Shown here piece after piece: positions 11,274 to 22,410 of a DNA stretch of 61,175 bases; within the stretch, counting starts at the first letter, position 1; every line of letters begins with the position of its first letter. This stretch comes from Amanita rubescens (taxonomy: Eukaryota > Basidiomycota > Agaricomycetes > Agaricales > Amanitaceae). A program made the position numbers and the translations under genes. Below the pieces are notes generated by a model, which had not been told where the DNA came from, searched no databases, and was given only the letters and a program-made list of their open reading frames with translations. The stretch is taken from NCBI GenBank assembly GCA_015039365.1, contig WION01000310.1:1-61175 (forward strand). The letters are read 5' to 3'.

Positions 11274-14200
11274 CATGTCCAAGGCCAAAGTTTTCTTTTT
11301 TTTTTCAAATAGAAATGGGTGTATTGTGTACTATTGTAGTTACAATTGTAATTTCACTTCAACTGAAGTTTGTATGTATACATCATATCTAATAGGTTAC
11401 TGATAAACATGATGGCATGCAATTGTGTCACAACATGTGAGTTTGGAAGTGAGTGAATCATATGTTTGATATAAACTAGCAGATGCAGAATAGAGCTTAT
11501 GTGTTAGGGCTACTTGAAGATTGCCCATACTTGTGTGACACATACATAATCATGATACAGCCATGAGTACTTGAGTTGCAATGCCAAGTTGATGGCAAGG
11601 AAATAAGATTCAGAAGGAGAGTCAGAAGGAGTGTGAGAGAGAGCTACAGGGAGCAAGATGATTAAGTATGGTAGAGAGTGGGCAGAAGGCAGGAGCAAGT
11701 GGGAAAGAGCAGGCGAGAAAGCCAGAGGGACCATGAGAGAGCCACAAGGAGTGAGCCTGGGCCAGAAAATGAGAGTCTGGTAGAGAGGGGGTGGTGCAAA
11801 CAGTGGGCGAGAGCAAGGAGTGGGTGAGAGAGAAACAAGAAGGGGGTGAGCAAGCCACAAGAAGCTGAAGTTGAATGAACTAGTGGAAGGAGCAAGGTGG
11901 GCGACTGGGTGAGAGAGAATTTAGAAAGACCGGGTGAGGGAGCTGGAAGGACTGAGCAAGTGAGTTGGAAGATTGAGTGAGTGAGCTGGAACGAGCAAGG
12001 TGGGTGAAACAGCAAAAGTACTAGATGGCACAATCTGTGGTCTTTTGATTAATTCTTGTTGTCTCCTATATGCCAAGCACTTTTGTTTTTGAGGGCTTAA
12101 AGGTTGGGGTCTGCTGTGGTTGCACATCACTGGCCCTTTGTGCAGGCACACTTGCAGAGTCCTTTGTCTGGGATCAGCAATGACACCCCTTTGTATGCAC
12201 ACAGGTGATCCTGTGGAATCATCCATTGCAATGCTAAGAAACAGGATTAATAGCAACCATAATGTTGTCACTGACCACTTCATAAGAAATTGCAGGCTCC
12301 AGTGCACGGCCTCAGGGTTTCCTTATTGAGTTATTTGAGGTATTTCACTAGTATTGATTCAGTGCAGCTTGTCAGTTTATGGATCTGCAAGTGTTTGCTC
12401 TCCAACATCTGGCAGCCTTTACGGATGTGGAAGTATTGTATTGTGGTCATGCCATTGTCACTATGTCTACTTAGAAAATGCTGACATTGTTTAAGAGTAC
12501 TCCAAAAGGAAGGAGTGTTTTCAATCCTGATCTGAGTGCTGGTGATCCGAGGGGAGTCACAGTGTACTACTGTAGCACTACCTCTAGTAACTCTGTGCCA
12601 GTGGATGGCCAGCATAAATATGACATACTACTCCTAATACTTGCACCTCTGCTTCAAGCACCATGTCACCTTCACAGTTTGTGCACACAGTACATGCCCC
12701 TCACAGACACCTCCTCATCTCTCCACCCTACTACCCAAGTGTGACCCCACCAACTGCTCACTGGTTCCCCCCATGCCAAGCATGCCAACCTGCCCTCAGC
12801 CAGACTACAACCATCAGTACCTCTATGATTGTTTCCTTGACTCCAAATTATCCCTCCAGAGATACTCAAGTGCAACCTGATCGATGATCATGTTATTCTT
12901 GCATTATACTGAGTGGCCAATTTCTGCTCAACTTTGCACCCGTTTTTATATAATGTCAGAGTGCACATGACATCGCCAACACACAGCATATAGTATGCTC
13001 ATGGTCAATGCATTTGAAGAAGTATACTGAGGCACTCAGAGAGAATGTGGAGACACTGGTGCCATTCATATAGCCAGATTTTTGGTGAACACCAGGGGCC
13101 GGAGTCTCACACAAGCCAGAGTCAGAAACATAGCATAAAAGTTGGTATCAGCAGTGTAACAGAATCAAATGTTGTATACTTGACGTTACAGCGTAGATGT
13201 GGCTCGCGAGACAGGCTCAGGCCTGTCACCCTGATATGTCCTGCATGCTACCCATCATGGCACTTGAATCTCCAGCATCTGAACCCTGTTGAAGTGCTTC
13301 AAGGGACTCAAAAATACACTGATGACACCACAAACTCTCCCCCCACCATGCAGATGGCCTTGTGCAAGTCTTCACCATTGCTTTTTATGGATCAATGCCT
13401 AGGTACTTTTCATTCCACCCTACATCACATGTGCCATGACAAATGTGAGAGGCCCCATAATGGTAACACCTACAACTGAATTCTCATGTTTGCTCAATTT
13501 GCAGGGATTCTGTAATGCAATTCTAAGACAATGGCAATTGCCGAGCCGTGACTTGGCAAGCTCATCACCTCGCTTTACTACAATGTGTGCTTTGGTTGAT
13601 TCATCAAGATGTTATAACTAGCTATACTATATACAGGCCTTTTTTTTAAAAAAAATGGCCTTGGATCTTGGCAGCCCACACCTGCCAAGTAGTATATAGA
13701 ACTGAAAAGGAAGATCATTTAGAACAAGCTGCACAGAAGAGTTTAGACAACTAACCGTATCAAACAAGAATGACCCCACCATCAAACAACATCTTGTATA
13801 AATGAGAAGGTTTGGTTCATTCCCACTACATACATAAGTAGTGGGTTAATTAACACTCAGTTTGACATTGTGGGAGGTAAGAGTATAACAACAGTAACAC
13901 CAACGGTGACTCCCTCAGGATGAGATGAGATGCCTTTCATGCCCTACATGCAGGACATGGATCTTCCATAAACAGAGAACACTGCAAAGAATTCTGAGGA
14001 CAATGATTGATGATCCAGCAGTGCCCACCCTAAAGGGTATGAGTTTTGACCTGGCATCAGACTATGCTTACATTTGCACTAGCACAGAAGTCATCCAACC
14101 CCATGTTCTCAGCTAGCCAGAGCCCACACAGTCACAAACCAGAACTCCTCTACAAGATGTATTTATTCAAGTATGTTAATAGTGAGATAAACTCATCTAA

Positions 14201-15009
14201 ACAGGTGTGGTATTTTCCCTTTTTTTTGAATACATCATGGGGATGCTGCACGAAGTAGCAGGCTATGTGACAGGCCAAGTGATTTTGTGCATGCATGCCA
14301 AACATGCCAAAAGGTGTTTAGTAAAGAATCAAAATGTAAGTGCCATGTGAGGGAAGGTTGGGTGGCATGCCAGGTGAATTTGTGATGCCAATACATTGTA
14401 GGCTAGAAATGTTTGTTCAACAGTGATGCTAATACAAGAGAAGGAGAAAAGTTGTATGTATAAGGTGGCTATGCATAATGCAGTGGAAGGCAGTTGAAAT
14501 TAGTTGATGAAGCATTGGAAGAAGTTGATTTATTATGGTACATGTAAAACATATTCTGAGGCCAAATGTAAAGAGGCTTCAGTCTTATCTTGTCCACATC
14601 ACTGAGGGATTTTGTAATGGACACTTAAGTGCTGGTAATTCCCGAGACGTGACTTGCCATGCTGGAACAAACAGCACAGCCACCACTCACCTGGGCCTCG
14701 GACTTGCCGCATGGAGTGGCAGCCCATACAGGCCAAGTAAAGCACATTAGTCCAAGTGCTTGTTCATAGTTGTTAGTATTGGAATTGATGACATGCACAT
14801 CCTAATATGAATGGGATCTTTGTAGTGAAGTAGTAGTTAGCGTTGTAGGCAGAAATGAGGTGAAACTACCCACTTACTGCATTATAAGATGAACGAGTGG
14901 ACATGGCAGTGGTCTGTATGAATGAAAAACATGCCAGGGAGGTGAAGGATGCATTGGATGGTGAGAAAATACAAACTGGATGGGTGGTTAGTGTTGTAGA
15001 TGGAAACAA
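11274..15009. other. 3.7 kb with no recognisable gene
   Basis: ORFs are short and look like chance. 11590-12010 is strongly purine-biased on the plus strand (runs of GAGAGAG, GAGCAAG, GGGTGAG), giving artificial Ser/Pro/Leu-rich minus-strand ORFs. Two blocks are weakly similar to each other: 13503-13560 and 14607-14665 both have GGGATT(C/T)TGTAATG followed by CCGAG(C/A)CGTGACTTG. This suggests a diverged repeat, perhaps an old element interior. No RNA gene was recognised. Confidence 0.45.
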
Positions 15010-15447
15010 GGAGCACTTTACTCTCCCCCCCCTAAGATTCTCAGACTCCAAGCTCAATCTGAGTAGTCCTAGGACTCAGCTCGGAGTCCAAGCTCAGTCC
15101 TCAGACTGAGGAAGTGGCAGGGTCTTATATACATATGGCCAGTCAGTTTGTCACTATTTGGCACTATTTGGAATTGTCTACATCCACAATAAAATCCCAA
15201 AAAATATTTAAAAAATACAGAAAAATCATGTGATTCCAGTCATACAAAAATGGTAAAGCCAAACAAGCCCAAACTTGAGATATTTGCAAAATACTTTTTC
15301 AGACGCTTTGTGTGTGAAATTTGAAAAGTCTGCAAAAAATCTTAAAAAATGCGGAAAAATCATGTGATCCAGGTCATATAAGAATGGTGAAGCTAAATAA
15401 ACTCAAACTTGAGATATTTGCAAAATACCAAAGCTTGATTGGGGCAC
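15010..15447 (-). mobile_element. hAT-like element end plus interior block
   Basis: It starts GAGCACTTTACTCTCCCCCC at 15011, the right-type terminus in reverse orientation. GACTC/GAGTC-rich subterminal repeats follow, then two tandem copies of the interior block (AAAATCATGTGAT, CTCAAACTTGAGATATTTGC) at about 15180-15300 and 15310-15430. The other end is lost at the MITE beginning near 15452. Confidence 0.55.
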
Positions 15448-15451
15448 TGGC

Positions 15452-16100
15452 TAGAGTTTTAAAGTCCAGTCTGGTCCAGTCTTTATTGCCTTTTTTGGAA
15501 AGACTGAGACTGGACCAGTCCCAGGGTGTCCCTGATATCAAAAAGACTGGAACCAGACCGCTTAAGACTGCTAGACCAGTCTAAATTCAGAAAAAAGACC
15601 AGTTAGGACCAGTCCTTACATTGTTTTCCATGTCCCTATGGCTCCCATACAATCAATTGCAATGTTGAAATTGATGTAAAACTACAAAAGACAACATAAA
15701 TATCAATATAATATAAGCCATGTCACATGTGCAAAAGTTTGTAAGATGTTTGTTATGAATCTATGATCTTCAAGTTCCAAGTTAATATACAATAAAGATG
15801 GCATCAGAATCACTGAATCCTGTTCATCTCCACTTTCCTTATTACCTTACCCAGGCTGTCATAAACAAAGCTCTGGTCCCCTAGTATGGATGATGATTGT
15901 GGTGGAGTATGAGGGTCTTATACTGCTAGGAATCTAGGATGTCCAACCTTCCCCACTAGGGTTTTAAAGTCCAGTTGGGTCCGGTTTTTTAGCTATTTTT
16001 AGGGCAATCGGGCCAAGACCGGTCTTTCAGAATGCCTAAATCTGGAAGGACCGGACTGCAACCACAAAAGACCGGTTGCAACCAGATTTTGTCACAAACC
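15452..16100. mobile_element. Two related MITEs with AGTCCAGT/GACCGGTC repeats
   Basis: 15452-~15620 starts TAGAGTTTTAAAGTCCAGTC and 15959-~16100 starts TAGGGTTTTAAAGTCCAGTT. Both are filled with short copies of GACCAGTC or GACCGGTC. The shared TAGxGTTTTAAAGTCCAGT start marks a family. About 340 bp of AT-rich unassigned DNA lies between them. Confidence 0.5.
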
Positions 16101-16135
16101 AGTCTTAACTTGTCATGAACTGGTCAACTAAGGTA

Positions 16136-16303
16136 GAAAATACTCTGCCAATGGTGATACTGTAATGGGCAGAGTATTTTTAGGTCAATTTAGGTCAACT
16201 AAGGTAAACAAACTCCGCCAATGGTGATACTATAATGGGTGGAGTATTTTTAGATCAACTAGGGTAATAAAAAAACCTCCACCAATGGTGATACTGTACT
16301 AAT
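16136..16303. repeat. Tandem hairpin repeat (3 units)
   Basis: Three ~60-bp units each form an inverted repeat: AAAATACTCTGCC, then AATGGTGATACTGTA, then GGGCAGAGTATTTT. Units 2 and 3 are more degenerate. Similar hairpins occur at 41250-41400. They lie directly against the LTR at 16306. Confidence 0.6.
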
Positions 16304-16305
16304 GG

Positions 16306-16564
16306 TGTTAGGAGGTGATCCCGACACAATCACTAGGACACTCGAGACTAGAAACACAGATGAGGAATGAGAATCAGATTGCATCTATGGACAATAGAAA
16401 CAATCATAAGACTAAGGAATACATAGGTAGCATTCAGGTATATATACTCAGACTTGTTACTCCCACGCTGTTGTTCTGCGGAATCCTTAGGTAAGCATGG
16501 GAACTTCTTGTAGATAAAAGAAAAGATAAGAAAATGAAATGATAATGAAATATTGACCGTTACA
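16306..16564 (-). repeat. 3' LTR of gypsy-B (259 bp)
   Basis: On the minus strand it runs TGTAACGGTCAATA..CTCCTAACA. It is preceded by the polypurine tract GAAGAGGGGGTGA, and the integrase stop codon TAA overlaps the first bases of the LTR. A TATATATA element lies near 16440. The 5' LTR of gypsy-B was not found; that end was lost at the hAT-like element ending at 29012. Confidence 0.7.
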
Positions 16565-17863
16565 TCACCCCCTCTTCAAGATTCTCGTCCCGAGAATCAT
16601 CATCCTCGTTTGCCATCTTTTGCATATACTTCCACTTGGCCCACTTCTTATTCATGTTCTTCAGATACCCTTCGTCGAATTTCCCATCTTCCCAACTGAA
16701 TAGTTTCCAAGGTACCGACGGATCGGTATAGTTGTGATACCTCTGGAAAAACTTGGCTGGCATCGCTAAGGGTTGCGGCGCACTTGGTTTCTTCTTATGA
16801 AACACCTGGACTTTGCGATGAGCGTTCTCGAGGTTATCCGCCGGTTCCCATGTTGCCTCCTCATTCGGGTATCCCTTCCACTTCACCAAATACTCCAATC
16901 TCCCCGTCCTCGTTCCTTTCTGCATCCTTTGCCTGCTATCGATCACTTCCTCTACTTCAAACTCCTCATCCCTCTTTGCATGATCCTCTTCCTTCTTCTT
17001 ATCCCATTCTTTTTCTTGAGCCTTCTGTCTCGGAAACTTGGCCGGTGTGTGAGGTTTCAATAATACTTCATTGAAGACGTTATAGATTTTCCAAGATGCC
17101 AGTATTCTGATTTGATAGGCTGCTAATCCTACCCTCTCTACTACCTCGTAAGGTCCTACAAATTTCCCTTCTAACTTTTTCGTCACTTGTAAGGATGGGA
17201 GATCTTGAGCACTGATATATACTTTGTCTCCCGCTCGATAGTCTCGTGTCAGCTTCCTCTTTTTATTGTATTGTCTCCACATATTTTCTGTGGCTTTATT
17301 CAACCCCCGTCGCGCTTGATTGCATGCCTCTACAAGTCGATCAATCCATTCATCTACTGCTTGTACCTTCCGTTCCATCGTTAACTCGAGTCCCTTGTTT
17401 GGATTTCGTCCATTGTTCAAGAAGAAAGGGGAGAATCCCATTGCCGAATGTACTCGATCGTTATGACAGAATTGAGCTACTGCCAACCAGTCGCTCCAAT
17501 CATCTTGCTGATGATTTACGAACATTGTCAAGAATTCTTTTACTTCTTGATTTACTTGTTCCATCTGTCCATCGGTTTGAGGGTGGTACGCCGTCGAGGG
17601 GTTGGCTTTAATCCGGAGCACCTGGTACAATTCTTTCATGAATTTCGACACGAATTGCGGTCCTCGGTTGCTAATCACTTTCTCCGGTATCCCATGTTCT
17701 CGGAAGACATGATCTCAGAACAACACCGCCACTCCTTCGCTTGACAGTGTCGTATTCGTGGGTATGAAGTACGCCTTTTTTGTGAATCAGTCTACTACTA
17801 CAAGTACCGCGTTAAACCCTTTGGATTCAGGTAGCGGTCTGATCATCTCTACTGAGATCACGC
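16560..17863 (-). pseudogene. Gypsy-B integrase core, C-terminal domain and chromodomain
   Basis: The open 372-codon segment (16560-17678) begins in the integrase core: ISNRGPQF, HPQTDGQMEQVN with the catalytic Glu region, and GFSPFFLNNGRNP. The GPYEV/YQIRI fold follows, then a chromodomain EVEEVIDSR..YLVKWKGYPNEEATWEP. An unusual Lys-rich C-terminal extension ends in EEGVM. Upstream to 17863 the frame continues as VISVEMIRPLPES and VLVVVD-FTKKAYFIP but carries two TGA codons where Arg is expected. A solo LTR (17864-18263) splits it from its N-terminal part. The polymerase half lies at 29013-30747 on the opposite strand because of the inversion. The chromodomain suggests targeting of insertion to heterochromatin, as known for chromoviruses. 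Confidence 0.9.
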
Positions 17864-18263
17864 TGTAACGAGCCGATTCCGGCTACATTGGAACCGATCT
17901 CCGAAACCTTCCGAAGCTCCCCAAAGCACTCTGAGCCTATGCTCGACCCCGGAGGATGATCGTTTGTGTTCGGATGCATGCACAGGCCTCGGACTCGGTG
18001 CAGGAATTGTCACATGGTCACCTCGTGCCTCCGTAGTATATATACCATTGTGTACGTAGTTGTAGTTAGCAAATTATCACCCCAGCTTCGTTCCAAGTTC
18101 GATTCCTTTGGTTCCCTTCGTTCCTCGGTGCTTTGGACACCTTCCACTCATTTACCTTCGTCTTCGGCACTCTCTCTGCACCCGAGACACCCAAGTTCGG
18201 ACTGATCTCCGTAGCCCCTTTGGCCGAACGCACTTCCGCATCGGCCTTCTTCTGATCGTTTCA
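17864..18263 (+). repeat. Solo LTR (400 bp) inside gypsy-B integrase
   Basis: It runs TGTAACGAGCCG..GATCGTTTCA. The target sequence ACGCT is present on both sides (17860-17864 and 18264-18268); removing the insert restores the integrase frame between GPWS and VISVEM. GTATATATACC near 18036 is a likely TATA box. It differs from the Ty3-A, gypsy-B and 42.6-kb LTRs, so it belongs to another family. Strand is inferred from the TG..CA ends and is not certain. Confidence 0.75.
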
Positions 18264-18645
18264 ACGCTCCATGGTCCTCTAGGTACTTCGTTGGGATGAA
18301 GTGGCGCCGCTTTCTTTTGTCAATCTGGTTTTACCATCTGACAGGTTCAACAACTGCGCACATAATCCTCTACGTCCTTCCTCATTCCTGGCCACCAGTA
18401 GTTTCGTAACATTAGTTCGATCGTTTTGTCTATCCCTGAATGTCCCCAGCGATGATGTTCCGCTATGAATTGTTCCCGTAGTTTTGGGACCTTTGGAACA
18501 TACACCCTTTCATGCCACGTCACCAATCCTCCTTCTCTCACTCGCCATCCATCTTCTTTGTTTTCCACCGCCTTCCTGACCTTCTCTTCCCATTGTCGTG
18601 AGTTTATCTTTCTTAACTCATTCTCCATTTTGTGTAGATCATCTC
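18264..18645 (-). pseudogene. Gypsy-B integrase zinc-finger region
   Basis: Minus-strand frame: MENELRKINS, then FIAEHHRWGHSGIDKT and ML(R)NYWWPGMRKDV, then a C-x2-C pair (TCQMVKPD). This is the H-H-C-C finger of a Ty3/gypsy integrase. Two TGA codons replace expected Arg residues (after YVRSC and after VKPD). It ends at the Ty3-A LTR at 18646. In the un-inverted order the frame continues directly from 30747: the codon before DLHKMENEL falls in the duplicated target GAGAC/GAGAT. Confidence 0.85.
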
Positions 18646-19161
18646 TGTTACAAACACGGTACAGACTCCTACATTATGATTACATGACACGTCGGACATG
18701 CTTACTTTTTCGTATATGCCTATCCCTTCGTCACATCCCCATTATGTTCATCAAATGGACCACCTCGTTCCCTTATCGATCCCCATTCCGTTTACCCTAT
18801 GTCCAACCCCTTGTTCATACGCGTACCATCCCCTATGCCCCCTGTTTTACCTATACTTGCTATCACCTTTGTTCTACTTATGATACGGCTGTGTTTCCAT
18901 ACATGTATATAAACCGATGTACTGTAACGTTGAACCTTAAGTTCGACTTAGTTTGTTCTTGTCAATATCACCTCATCTCACCTAAAGAACGTCGTACACA
19001 CTCCGTTCATTATCGCTCTCAAGTATAAGACTTCTTCTAGTCGTCTTATTACTTAGCTTATCTGTTCACCTATTGTTTGACTTGTCCGTTGGACTTAGTC
19101 TACTTTGTCAAGCGCTCATAGCGTGGACACATCGTAGGAGGAGATTGACGTGATCATAACA
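18646..19161 (+). repeat. 5' LTR of Ty3-A (516 bp)
   Basis: It runs TGTTACAAACACGG..GATCATAACA. TATATAAA lies at 18906-18913, and TAAGTTCGACTTA at 18938-18950 is at the expected start of transcription. Its partner is the minus-strand LTR at 30748-33678, also 516 bp once the inserted hAT element and its 8-bp duplication are removed. The two LTRs differ at seven sites, all C/T or G/A at CpG. The flank ATCTC matches the other flank GTCTC (read in the same orientation) with one transition. Confidence 0.95.
18906..18950 (+). promoter_or_regulatory. TATA box and predicted transcript start / self-primer of Ty3-A
   Basis: TATATAAA at 18906 is followed 32 bases later by TAAGTTCGACTTA, itself a short hairpin (TAAGT, TCG, ACTTA). 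The same spacing and 13-mer occur in the diverged LTR at 2253-2704. Start of transcription is inferred from spacing only. Confidence 0.5.
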
Positions 19162-19163
19162 AT

Positions 19164-19176
19164 TAAGTCGAACTTA
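19164..19176 (+). promoter_or_regulatory. Predicted primer-binding site of Ty3-A (self-priming type)
   Basis: TAAGTCGAACTTA starts 3 bases after the 5' LTR. It is the exact reverse complement of the 13-mer at 18938-18950, at the predicted 5' end of the transcript. This is the arrangement of the self-primed Tf1 element of fission yeast. No obvious tRNA-type TGG primer site is seen at this position. Confidence 0.5.
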
Positions 19177-19276
19177 TCAAAACGATACCCGAGTATTACC
19201 TCGTTGGTGAAACACAAGATAACTATCGAACTTCTGGAGAACCGGCCCGTAGGTTACCGGTCAGCCTGCAACAATT

Positions 19277-20089
19277 TTGGATCAACAGAGAACACCGCCT
19301 AACCGTGCTACAAGAGGAACAAGAGGACATTATTATCTAGATCACATCGCTATCTACAACGACCCTAAGGACCACCTTTGGAAATATTCGAAAGACCACA
19401 GTCTCGTACCAACATCAGAGTTTTGGATACCACAGAGAGCCAATAGACCACCCAACAACGCATTCTATCATCGATTCAACGACAAATACTACCTCCTAGG
19501 ATTTGAAGTCGAATTCGATGAAAACACCAAACGTTGGGGAGGATATAACCCAGGCCCTGAATCAGAACTCACATACGAATTCGTACCAGACGATTTCTTC
19601 AAAGGACCAAAGTGGATAGAAGGAAACCCAGATAACTTGCCCGAAAACCTACAGCACAGAAGCGCAGTCTCTACACCGAAAGCAGCAGTCAAAACTACAC
19701 CGAAAGGTAAAACTTTTGGAGTAAAAGAAGAAAGCGAATCAGGAACCGAATCAAGTGACGAAAACCCCGATCAGCAATTCGAAAGTTCCAGTGACCTTTC
19801 CGAGTTGGAAGACAAAACTGTTCCAGACTTACTTAGCCCAATCGATTTCAACCCGTTTGAAACAGAACAGGAGAAACCGAATTCCCCAGGACTTCAGTAC
19901 ATCGAAGTCGATCCTAAACCCGATCCTAGTCCAGGACCACCAGTACCACCACAGAAACTGCCTACACCACCTCCAGAACCACCAATAGCTACAATGACGA
20001 TGCCAGCAATACAACCGATTCCTAGTCTCTTAGGAGAAATCCCTACCTTCACAGGGAAACGATCTCAAGCACAGGATTTCATAGATTGA
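19277..20089 (+). pseudogene. Ty3-A gag, N-terminal part, cut by the inversion
   Basis: The frame has an N-terminal aromatic-rich domain (HYYLDHIAIYNDPKDHLWKY, FNDKYYLLGFEVEFDE), a Glu/Ser/Pro-rich linker and then LLGEIPTFTGKRSQAQDF, the usual lead-in to the Ty3 gag capsid domain. The frame opens with TTG at 19277; an ATG may have been lost. It stops 1-2 codons after DFID at 20089, where helicase sequence begins. The matching capsid/zinc-knuckle half starts at ~40034 on the minus strand with EFFFRQIQLFLDLNPG. Joining the two by un-inverting the segment restores a normal gag order. Confidence 0.85.
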
Positions 20090-20092
20090 ATG
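20083..20092. other. Inversion breakpoint A (gag / RecQ junction)
   Basis: To the left is Ty3-A gag (plus). To the right, from about 20086, is the RecQ helicase (plus, LNGAQTPGTLQ). The sequence GATTGAATGG straddles the change, and a few bases of ambiguity allow microhomology with breakpoint B near 40,030. Confidence 0.8.
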
Positions 20093-21308
20093 GAGCTCAG
20101 ACGCCTGGGACTTTGCAGGTATGTCCACCTCTGTTCTGCAAATCTCTTACTCAAGTGTTGATGCAGGCCATACTTTTGCTGACATACCGCACCATTGTCG
20201 TCAATCTGGAAGTTCTGATGCATGAAAACAGAATTTTCGAGCAATTATTCAAGAATAAAACATTTATGAGCTCTGTGATAAGCATCATCATCGACGAAGC
20301 ACATTGCATATCCCAATGGGGTTCATTTCGCCCCAAATATCGTGAACTTGGACACCTACAGTACCTTCAGCGATACCCCTGCACTATAATGGCGACATCC
20401 GCTACGCTTACTCCGAGTGTTATCAAAGACATCAAGAATGTTCTCAGCCTTCGTGAAGAAAATATATTCTTTTCTCAATGCCCTGTCGATCGCTCGAATA
20501 TCAACATTGCCATTAGACCATTTTGCAATCCCCGCAATAGTTTTTTCGATCTTAAATTCTTGCTTCGAGACTGGCAGCCTGGTTCCCCACCTCTGCCAAC
20601 TTTCATTGTCTTTTTCGACAGTATCCCTGAATCTGTCAGTGCTGGTCGTTATCTCCATAGCCTTTTACCACTTGAATACAAAGACCGCATCATGTGGTTC
20701 AATTCCGAGATGTCAGATCGATTCAAAACCCAACAAATGTCCAAGTTTGCAAAAGGCAAGGTTTGGGGCTTGATGGCCACGGATTCATTCTGAATGGTAA
20801 ATTATACTACGTATTTTTATTCTGAACGTCACTGATATACGAGCAGGGAATGGATATACCAAATGTCATGACAATCATTAACTGGGGAACGTCATGTACT
20901 ATATCAACACTTTGGCAACGTTTTGGTCGATGCGTGTGTGACCAAGCGCTCGAGGGAGAAGCTATTCTCTTCACAGAGAAAGAGAACCTTGACCCAGAGC
21001 GCGAAAGGAAGGGTGAGAGAGCGAGGACACAGAAACGAGCTCCACAGCATGGCAAGACAGTCACATCCAATAAACATCAGAAGGCAGCCAATACTATCAA
21101 AACGGAGGTGGAAGTTGTCGGCCCTGATGGATCGAGTAGCGATGAGCAGGAGGAAGTGGTAACGAAGCGGTCTGGCAAGAGCTCAAAGCAGTTAGACCGT
21201 GACGTTGATGAGCTCATTAACGTGGGCCATCAAGGATACACTTGTCGGCGCATTCCCATCATGGCCGCATTTCAAAATGATCAAGCAGGTGTGTATCAGC
21301 AACTGTAG
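20086..21308 (+). pseudogene. RecQ-family helicase, 3' part (motifs II to VI)
   Basis: Exon 1 (20086-20118) ends TLQ. A 47-bp intron (20119-20165) leads to TYRTIVVNLEVLM, then the Walker B box IIIDEAHCISQWG, FRPKYRELG, and motif III MATSATLT. The helicase C-terminal lobe follows (FIVFFDSIPE, WFNSEMSDRFK, LMATDSF). A second short intron (about 20797-20847) precedes GMDIPNV, WGTSCTISTLWQRFGRC and a charged tail. In motif V the codon before MGMDIPN is TGA where Gly is expected. The 5' part with Walker A is at 40027-40371 on the minus strand. Such RecQ expansions in fungi resemble telomere-linked helicases. The gene is split and non-functional as it stands. Confidence 0.85.
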
Positions 21309-21474
21309 TCCTTCTCACTGTCCATTGTGATGCATAGCGGAGCAGTAGACAAATTGTATTCTGACATACGACGTACTACACCCAGTAGAACTATTCTTAG
21401 AAACAATCTCCGCTCAAATGTCAGAAAATAACTTCTCTTTTTCGATCAAGTTGTGACAGCTTGGCAGCCCAGAC

Positions 21475-21567
21475 GTTTGTTTACCAATGTTACATACCAG
21501 TCTCCCTGGAGCAAACATCTTACATAACATTCGTCAAGACTGCTCCGTGAGACTGGGAAGGAGTCTG
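21475..21567 (+). repeat. Module M, copy 1
   Basis: It runs from GTTTGTTTACCAATGTTACA through CCAGTCTCCCTGGAGCAA and CTTACATAACATTCGTCAAG to GAGACTGGGAAGGAGTCTG. The internal CCAGTCTC and GAGACTGG are complementary. It lies ~165 bp after the last recognisable RecQ codon, in the same orientation as RecQ. Copies: 40548-40648 (plus) and 23281-23380 (minus). Confidence 0.85.
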
Positions 21568-22040
21568 ATATATGTACTGCTATCAAAACATACCTATCTC
21601 CCAAAGAAAAAGTTGAATTGCGAATGAATGAGGGCACTGATTGTCAAATGGATTGTGCAGCTGAAAAGAGCGTCGAAAAATGCTTTAAATAGAGCCCTGG
21701 TTGAAGGAGATCTGTTGAGAAACGGATGAGATATACTGCTATCAAAACATACCTATCTCCCAATGAAAAGTTGAATTGCGAATGAATGAAGGTGCCGATT
21801 GTCAAACAGATTGCGCAGCTGAAAAGAGCGTAATGCTTTAAATAGAGCCCTGGTTGAAGGAGATCCATCAAGAAACAGATGAGATATACTGCTATCAAAA
21901 CATATCTATCTCTCAATGAAAAAGTTGAATTGCAAATGAATGAAGGTACTGATTGTCAAACGGATTGCGCAGCTGAAAAGAGTGTTGAAAATGCTCTAAG
22001 TAGAGTCCTGGTTGAAGGAAATCTGTTGAGAAATGGACAA
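21568..22040 (+). repeat. Three tandem copies of a ~155-bp unit
   Basis: Each unit contains ATACTGCTATCAAAACATA, AAGTTGAATTGC(G/A)AATGAAT, TGATTGTCAAA, GCAGCTGAAAAGAG and GAGCCCTGGTTGAAGGAGAT. Units start near 21568, 21727 and 21881 and differ by small indels. One further unit, in reverse orientation, follows module M copy 2 at about 40650-40790. No ORF runs through the units. Confidence 0.85.
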
Positions 22041-22179
22041 GATGTACTGCTATCAAACATACAACATACCTGTCAAAAAAATGAAAAGTGTCACACTGTG
22101 ACAACCAGCTGCCACCTACCAGATTTGGAAGGCACGTTGAAATTTTGATGTGCTGGCCAGATTCTAACCCCTCTCCTTC

Positions 22180-22410
22180 CTCCTCCTTCAGACAATTGCG
22201 GTTATAACCAGTCATAACCCAGTTATGACTGGTCATCATACAACCGGTTGTAACCAGTTATGTGAGGCTGACTGGACCTGTTGTAACTGGTTACAACAGT
22301 CTGGTTAGGTTACTTGGTTTGGTAAGTCATTCAATGACCAGTCATGGTCACGGTTTTCTGAAATTTTGGCAAAAAACCTGACTGGACCGGACCTGTAATC
22401 ACTAATCCTA
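22180..22410. mobile_element. MITE with GACTGGTCA / CCGGTTGTAACC repeats
   Basis: Short inverted and direct copies of CCAGTTATGACTGGTCA, CCGGTTGTAACC and GGACCGGACC mark it as a member of the family at 9361 and 40990. It ends near GTAATCACTA; the exact ends are unclear. Confidence 0.45.

Noticed and set aside
11510..12307. Overlapping minus-strand ORFs rich in Ser, Pro and Leu
   Set aside because: They arise from a purine-biased plus strand and show no domain or conserved motif.
13490..14760. Possible tRNA-like GC-containing blocks
   Set aside because: No cloverleaf or T-loop consensus could be formed; the blocks are diverged copies of each other.
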